From Kiloniellaceae bacterium (lineage in GTDB: Bacteria; Pseudomonadota; Alphaproteobacteria; Kiloniellales; J153): a DNA stretch of 36,873 nt. Positions 33,686-36,873 of this stretch are shown here, in pieces; position 1 is the first letter of the stretch, and each line of letters begins with the position of its first letter. A program made the translations under genes and the position numbers. Under the pieces are notes generated by a model, which saw only the letters and a program-made list of their open reading frames with translations, had not been told where the DNA came from and did not search any database. The stretch lies in NCBI GenBank assembly GCA_021776215.1, contig JAJFGI010000360.1:1-36873 (forward strand), given 5' to 3'.

Positions 33686-34344
33686 CGGGCGACGGCTTCC
33701 GTGTCGGCGACCACGGCTTTGGTCAGGTAGTCGTCGAGGATCTTGTCCAGTTCGTCCAGGCGGTCGTGGAAAAAGTGGTTGGCGCCGGCGATGGTCCGAT
33801 AATCGATTTCCAGATTTCGCTGACTGCGCAGCTTTTCCACCAGTTTGTTGACCGACGGCGCCGGGACGATCTCGTCCTGGTCGCCGTGGACGATCAGGCC
33901 CGATGACGGGCAGGGCGCCAGGAAGGTAAAGTCGAAGGCATTCGCCGGCGGGGCGACGGAGACGAAGCCGCTGATTTCCGGCCGCCGCATGAGCAGTTGC
34001 ATGCCGATCCAGGCGCCGAACGAGAAGCCGGCGATCCAACAGGCGCTGGCGCTCTGATTGAACGACTGCAGCCAATCGAGCGCCGAGGCGGCATCCGACA
34101 GCTCGCCTTCACCCCGATCGTAGCCGCCCTGCGAACGGCCAACGCCGCGGAAATTGAAGCGCAGAACCGAAAAACCGTGCCGCGCAAAGCAGTGGTACAG
34201 GGCGTAGACGACCTTGTTGTTCATGGTCCCGCCGTACTGCGGGTGCGGGTGCAGCATCACGGCGATAGGTGCGTTCGGCACCCGGCTGTGCTGATAGCGG
34301 CCCTCGATCCGGCCTTCCGGGCCGTTTATGATCACATCCGGCAT
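33682..34344 (-). CDS. Alpha/beta hydrolase
   Basis: The product has 220 residues from ATG 34344, chosen because homologues usually begin near MPDVIINGPEGRIEGRY and GGAAAG lies 10 bases upstream; an in-frame start at 34413 exists. The fold shows the oxyanion region MLHPHPQYGGTMNN, a RFNFRGVGRSQG segment, the nucleophile elbow GFSFGAWIG (Ser), the acid in HGDQDEIVP and the catalytic His in GANHFF. This is the compact hydrolase family often found beside cysE/iscR genes in alphaproteobacteria. The substrate is unknown. It is divergent from the cysE operon across a gap that holds the IscR-type operator. Confidence 0.9.
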   Translation of the reverse strand: MPDVIINGPEGRIEGRYQHSRVPNAPIAVMLHPHPQYGGTMNNKVVYALYHCFARHGFSVLRFNFRGVGRSQGGYDRGEGELSDAASALDWLQSFNQSASACWIAGFSFGAWIGMQLLMRRPEISGFVSVAPPANAFDFTFLAPCPSSGLIVHGDQDEIVPAPSVNKLVEKLRSQRNLEIDYRTIAGANHFFHDRLDELDKILDDYLTKAVVADTEAVAR

Positions 34345-34473
34345 AGAACCGATACTTTCCTTGTCATCCAGGGTGTCTGGCAGGTTGTTTAGGGGCTTGT
34401 TCCATGTCCCCACAATTTTTTTCGGCTAAGCGGTTGATATTCATTGGACAGTCCACCGGGGCGTCGCCATGTA

Positions 34474-34505
34474 ATCTTGACCAAATTGGTCGGTTAAGCT
34501 ATATC
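34474..34505 (+). promoter_or_regulatory. IscR-type operator overlapping the promoter of cysE-iscR
   Basis: TTGACCAAATTGGTCGG (34477-34493) matches the IscR type 1 pattern (TTGACY, AT-rich centre, RGTCGG). It contains the perfect dyad GACCAA A TTGGTC. The same TTGACC (34477-34482) serves as a -35 box: 17 bases later TATATC (34500-34505) is a good -10. Binding of [2Fe-2S]-IscR here should block polymerase, as at the E. coli isc promoter. It lies about 105 bases before cysE. Because iscR is in the same run, the arrangement implies autorepression. Confidence 0.75.
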
Positions 34506-34611
34506 CTGACCTAGGCGCCACACTCGATCCGGCGCGCCGCGCACCGGCCGCCCGACATACGGTAGGGGCCCCTGCCGATGCGGGCCGGATCATAGCACGA
34601 TGGGCGATGCC

Positions 34612-35403
34612 ATGTTCAACACCATCCGCGACGATATCGACTCGATGATGGCCCGCGACCCGGCGGCCCGGTCACGTCTTGAAGTAGTGCTTTGCTATCC
34701 GGGATTCCAGGCGCTGATGTACTATCGCCTGGCCCACGCCTTATGGGTGCGCCGGTGGCATCTCCTCGCGCGCATGATTTCACAGTTCGGCCGCATTCTG
34801 ACCGGAATCGAGATCCATCCCGGTGCGGTGGTCGGCCGGCGGCTGTTCGTCGACCACGGCATGGGCGTGGTCATCGGCGAGTCCAGTGAGATCGGCGACG
34901 ACGTGACCCTCTATCAGGGGGTAACCCTGGGCGGCGTTGCGCCTAGCGTCGATAGCCATAGTCAGCGCAGCGTGAAACGCCATCCGACCCTGCTGGATGG
35001 TGTCATTATCGGCTCGGGCGCGCAGATCCTGGGGCCAATCACGGTGGGTAAGAACGCGCGCGTGGGCGCCAACGCCGTGGTCGCCAAGGACGTGCCAAGC
35101 TGTGCGACCGTCGTCGGCATCCCCGGCCGGGTCGTCCAGTCGCGCAAGCGGGCGAATGAGGAGGAGAAGCCGAGCTTCCTAGCCTATGGCACACCCACCG
35201 GCGATATACCGGACCCGGTGGCGCGGGCTATCGACGGCCTGCTTGATGAAGTGCAGAGCCTGCGGGCGCGTCTCAACAAGGTGGAAGAAGAAGCCGCCCG
35301 CCGCGAGACGGATGGCGCAAACGGCGAAAGTCAGCGCGGAGCAAAAGCCCGCGCCGAGGGCACTGGCCAAGGCGCCGCCGGATCTACGTCCGGAGAATGT
35401 TAG
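34612..35403 (+). CDS. cysE: Serine O-acetyltransferase
   Basis: The product has 263 residues from ATG 34612, chosen because the family begins MFxTIRDDI; ATG 34600 would add four residues. The N-terminal helices ([29 protein letters not shown]) are followed by the left-handed beta-helix of hexapeptide repeats with the catalytic region [23 protein letters not shown] and [10 protein letters not shown]. The C-terminus (about 175 onward) is a coiled-coil-like then low-complexity tail longer than usual. CysE makes O-acetylserine, the direct precursor of cysteine. It is the first gene of a run with iscR and a cysteine desulfurase, under the IscR-type operator, linking cysteine supply to Fe-S demand. 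Confidence 0.95.
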   Translation: MFNTIRDDIDSMMARDPAARSRLEVVLCYPGFQALMYYRLAHALWVRRWHLLARMISQFGRILTGIEIHPGAVVGRRLFVDHGMGVVIGESSEIGDDVTLYQGVTLGGVAPSVDSHSQRSVKRHPTLLDGVIIGSGAQILGPITVGKNARVGANAVVAKDVPSCATVVGIPGRVVQSRKRANEEEKPSFLAYGTPTGDIPDPVARAIDGLLDEVQSLRARLNKVEEEAARRETDGANGESQRGAKARAEGTGQGAAGSTSGEC

Positions 35404-35437
35404 AGGGGCGAGTGCCGAGGGAAGAGGAGGTGGTGGA

Positions 35438-35911
35438 GTGAAACTGAGCACAAAGGGACGTTACGCGGTCATGGCGCTGGTCGATTTGGCGGCCCATGGT
35501 GACGAGCGGCCAATCTCCCTGGCCGACATTGCCGAGCGGCAGGAGATTTCTCTCTCCTACCTGGAACAATTGTTCGCCAAGCTGCGTCGAGGCGGCTTGG
35601 TCAAGAGCGTGCGCGGTCCCGGCGGCGGGTACCTGTTGGCGCATAAGGCGGAAGAGACGCGAATCGCGGACATCATCCTCGCGGTGGACGAGCCGATTCG
35701 GGCAACCCGCTGCACGCCGGGGCAACCCTTTGGCTGCCGCGCCAACAAGAGCCGGTGTAGCACCCATGATTTGTGGGAAGAGCTGGGCAATCAGATCTAT
35801 CTATATCTCAGCTCGGTCACCGTGGCCGATGTTGTCAACCGCCGCGTTCTCGGTACCAGCGGCGTGATCGGCCGCGCAACGGGCGGTGGCCCGGCCTTCG
35901 CCGCGGAATAA
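35438..35911 (+). CDS. iscR: Rrf2-family Fe-S sensing repressor IscR
   Basis: The product has 157 residues from GTG 35438, preceded by AGGAGG 7 bases upstream. The open frame continues upstream but only this start gives the Rrf2 N-terminus KLSTKGRYAVMALVDLA. A winged helix follows (SLADIAERQEISLSYLEQLFAKLRRGGLVKSVRGPGGGYLL). The cluster ligands are Cys92, Cys100, Cys107 and His110, a C-x7-C-x6-C-x2-H pattern slightly longer than the C-x5-C-x5-C-x2-H of E. coli IscR. It should bind [2Fe-2S] and control Fe-S genes, and its own operator is visible at 34474. It lies between cysE and a cysteine desulfurase on the same strand. Confidence 0.93.
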   Translation: MKLSTKGRYAVMALVDLAAHGDERPISLADIAERQEISLSYLEQLFAKLRRGGLVKSVRGPGGGYLLAHKAEETRIADIILAVDEPIRATRCTPGQPFGCRANKSRCSTHDLWEELGNQIYLYLSSVTVADVVNRRVLGTSGVIGRATGGGPAFAAE

Positions 35912-35954
35912 CCGCGGCGGCGCGACCGTCGAGCCCGTGCCCTCAAAGCAAACG

Positions 35955-36873
35955 ATGACGCGCACCACATATCTCGACTACAACGCCAGCGCCCCCATAC
36001 GACCGCAAGCGGCGGCGGCCGTGGCGCATGCGCTGACTCTGACCGGCAATGCTTCGTCCGTGCACGGATTTGGCCGCCGCGCCCGGGCATGCCTGGAGGA
36101 TGCGCGCGAGTCCGTTGCCGCCCTGGTCAATGCACCGCCCTCGGCGGTTGTTTTCACCAGCGGTGGGACCGAGGCGAACAATTTGGCCCTGCGCGGCCTG
36201 GCACAAGACAGCCGCCGCGTCCTCGTCTCGGCGGGCGAGCATCCCTCGGTGCTTGGCGCTGTCGATGGCGCGGCGCAAGTGCCGCTCGGCCCAGACGGGG
36301 TGATAGACTTGGCACGGCTGGACGATATGCTGGCGGACGAGTCGCGGCCGGCGCTGGTGTCGGTCATGCTGGCCAACAACGAGACCGGCGTGATCCAGCC
36401 ATTGGACAGAGTGGTCGCCTTGGCCCGGCGGCATGGGGCGCTGGTCCATTGCGATGCGGTGCAAGCGGCCGGCAAAGTTGCTGTCGACATGGCCAATCTG
36501 GGAGTTGATGCCGTGAGCCTCTCGGCGCACAAGATCGGCGGGCCGCAAGGCGTTGGTGCCCTTGTCGCGGTGGAGTCACTGGGACTGGTGCCGCTGCTGC
36601 GGGGCGGCGGGCAAGAACGCCGCCGTCGCGCCGGTACCGAAAACCTTCCGGGCATCGCCGGCTTTAGCGCCACCGCTGCGCTTGCCATGGCGGACCTGGA
36701 TGACGGCCCGCGTATCGCCGCCTTGCGCGACGAGCTCGAGCGGCGCCTGTACCGGCTGGCGCCGGAGGTTAAGGTCATCGGCGCCGAGGCGCCGCGCCTG
36801 CCCAATACAAGCTGCGTCGCCGTTCCCGGCCTGACGGCCGAGACAGTGGTCATGGGCCTCGATCTCGCCGGCG
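35955..36873 (+). CDS. Cysteine desulfurase (NifS/IscS family), cut by the window end
   Basis: The frame opens at ATG 35955 and runs off the right edge; 306 residues are visible without a stop. Fold-type I PLP motifs are clear: YLDYNASAP near the N-terminus, SSVHGFGRRAR, FTSGGTEANNLAL, the histidine in SAGEHPSVL (His96), ANNETGVIQP, VHCDAVQAAGK, and the PLP lysine at 193 in LSAHKIGGPQG. RAGTENLPGIAGF follows. The active-site cysteine loop region lies beyond the edge and cannot be checked. It takes sulfur from cysteine for Fe-S cluster assembly. It begins 43 bases after iscR, typical of the head of an alphaproteobacterial isc/suf operon. Confidence 0.93.
   Translation, partial: MTRTTYLDYNASAPIRPQAAAAVAHALTLTGNASSVHGFGRRARACLEDARESVAALVNAPPSAVVFTSGGTEANNLALRGLAQDSRRVLVSAGEHPSVLGAVDGAAQVPLGPDGVIDLARLDDMLADESRPALVSVMLANNETGVIQPLDRVVALARRHGALVHCDAVQAAGKVAVDMANLGVDAVSLSAHKIGGPQGVGALVAVESLGLVPLLRGGGQERRRRAGTENLPGIAGFSATAALAMADLDDGPRIAALRDELERRLYRLAPEVKVIGAEAPRLPNTSCVAVPGLTAETVVMGLDLAG

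Overview
The window is GC-rich, densely coded chromosomal DNA that reads as an alphaproteobacterium, most likely Rhodospirillales or a close relative. The evidence is a mitochondrial-type complex I accessory subunit (NDUFA12 family), an RNase E with an insertion in its S1 domain and a C-terminal GWW motif, an EcfG-type stress promoter, and the gene neighbourhood DUF2155 / aat / accC / accB / aroQ / DsbA-like. I see no tRNA, rRNA, CRISPR array, insertion sequence or prophage. Most genes are housekeeping.

Layout. Positions 1-2218 (+) hold the end of an NDUFA12-like gene, mlaD, a small unknown gene, a secreted DUF2155 protein and an unknown helical protein that ends in a FliM-like CheY-binding motif. 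Positions 2235-6101 (-) form a run: DsbA-like oxidoreductase, aroQ, accB, accC, aat. A TylF-like methyltransferase (+) sits between this run and a secreted M48 protease with TPR-like repeats (-). Positions 8433-11254 (+) encode a lipoprotein related to gamma-glutamyltransferase with altered active-site residues, and an aminotransferase. Positions 11282-16251 (-) hold the large catalase katE, with its own EcfG-type promoter, and rne, preceded by a long structured leader. Positions 16813-21809 (+) are a cell-wall and translation run: N-acetylmuramoyl-L-alanine amidase, PBP1A (apparent CTG start) and prfB with a +1 programmed frameshift. Next come a 15-bp tandem repeat carrying in-frame TAG codons and a gene-poor, AT-rich stretch. 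Positions 22578-30171 carry a stand-alone receiver protein, a VOC protein, glnE (-) and a large AsmA/YhdP-like protein. Positions 30181-33685 hold tyrS (-), an FkbM methyltransferase and anmK. The right end has an alpha/beta hydrolase (-) and a cysE-iscR-cysteine desulfurase run. That run is driven by a promoter whose -35 box lies inside an IscR-type operator.

Themes. Envelope upkeep recurs (MlaD, AsmA-like, amidase, PBP1A, AnmK, DsbA-like, M48 protease, DUF2155). The right end couples cysteine supply to Fe-S cluster sensing and sulfur mobilisation. The most informative non-coding signals are the EcfG promoter of katE, the IscR operator, the prfB frameshift site, the rne leader hairpins and the post-prfB repeat. 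No single cluster stands out as a clearly new system. The best candidates for new biology are the altered gamma-glutamyltransferase-like lipoprotein and the two orphan signalling-type proteins at 1679 and 22578.
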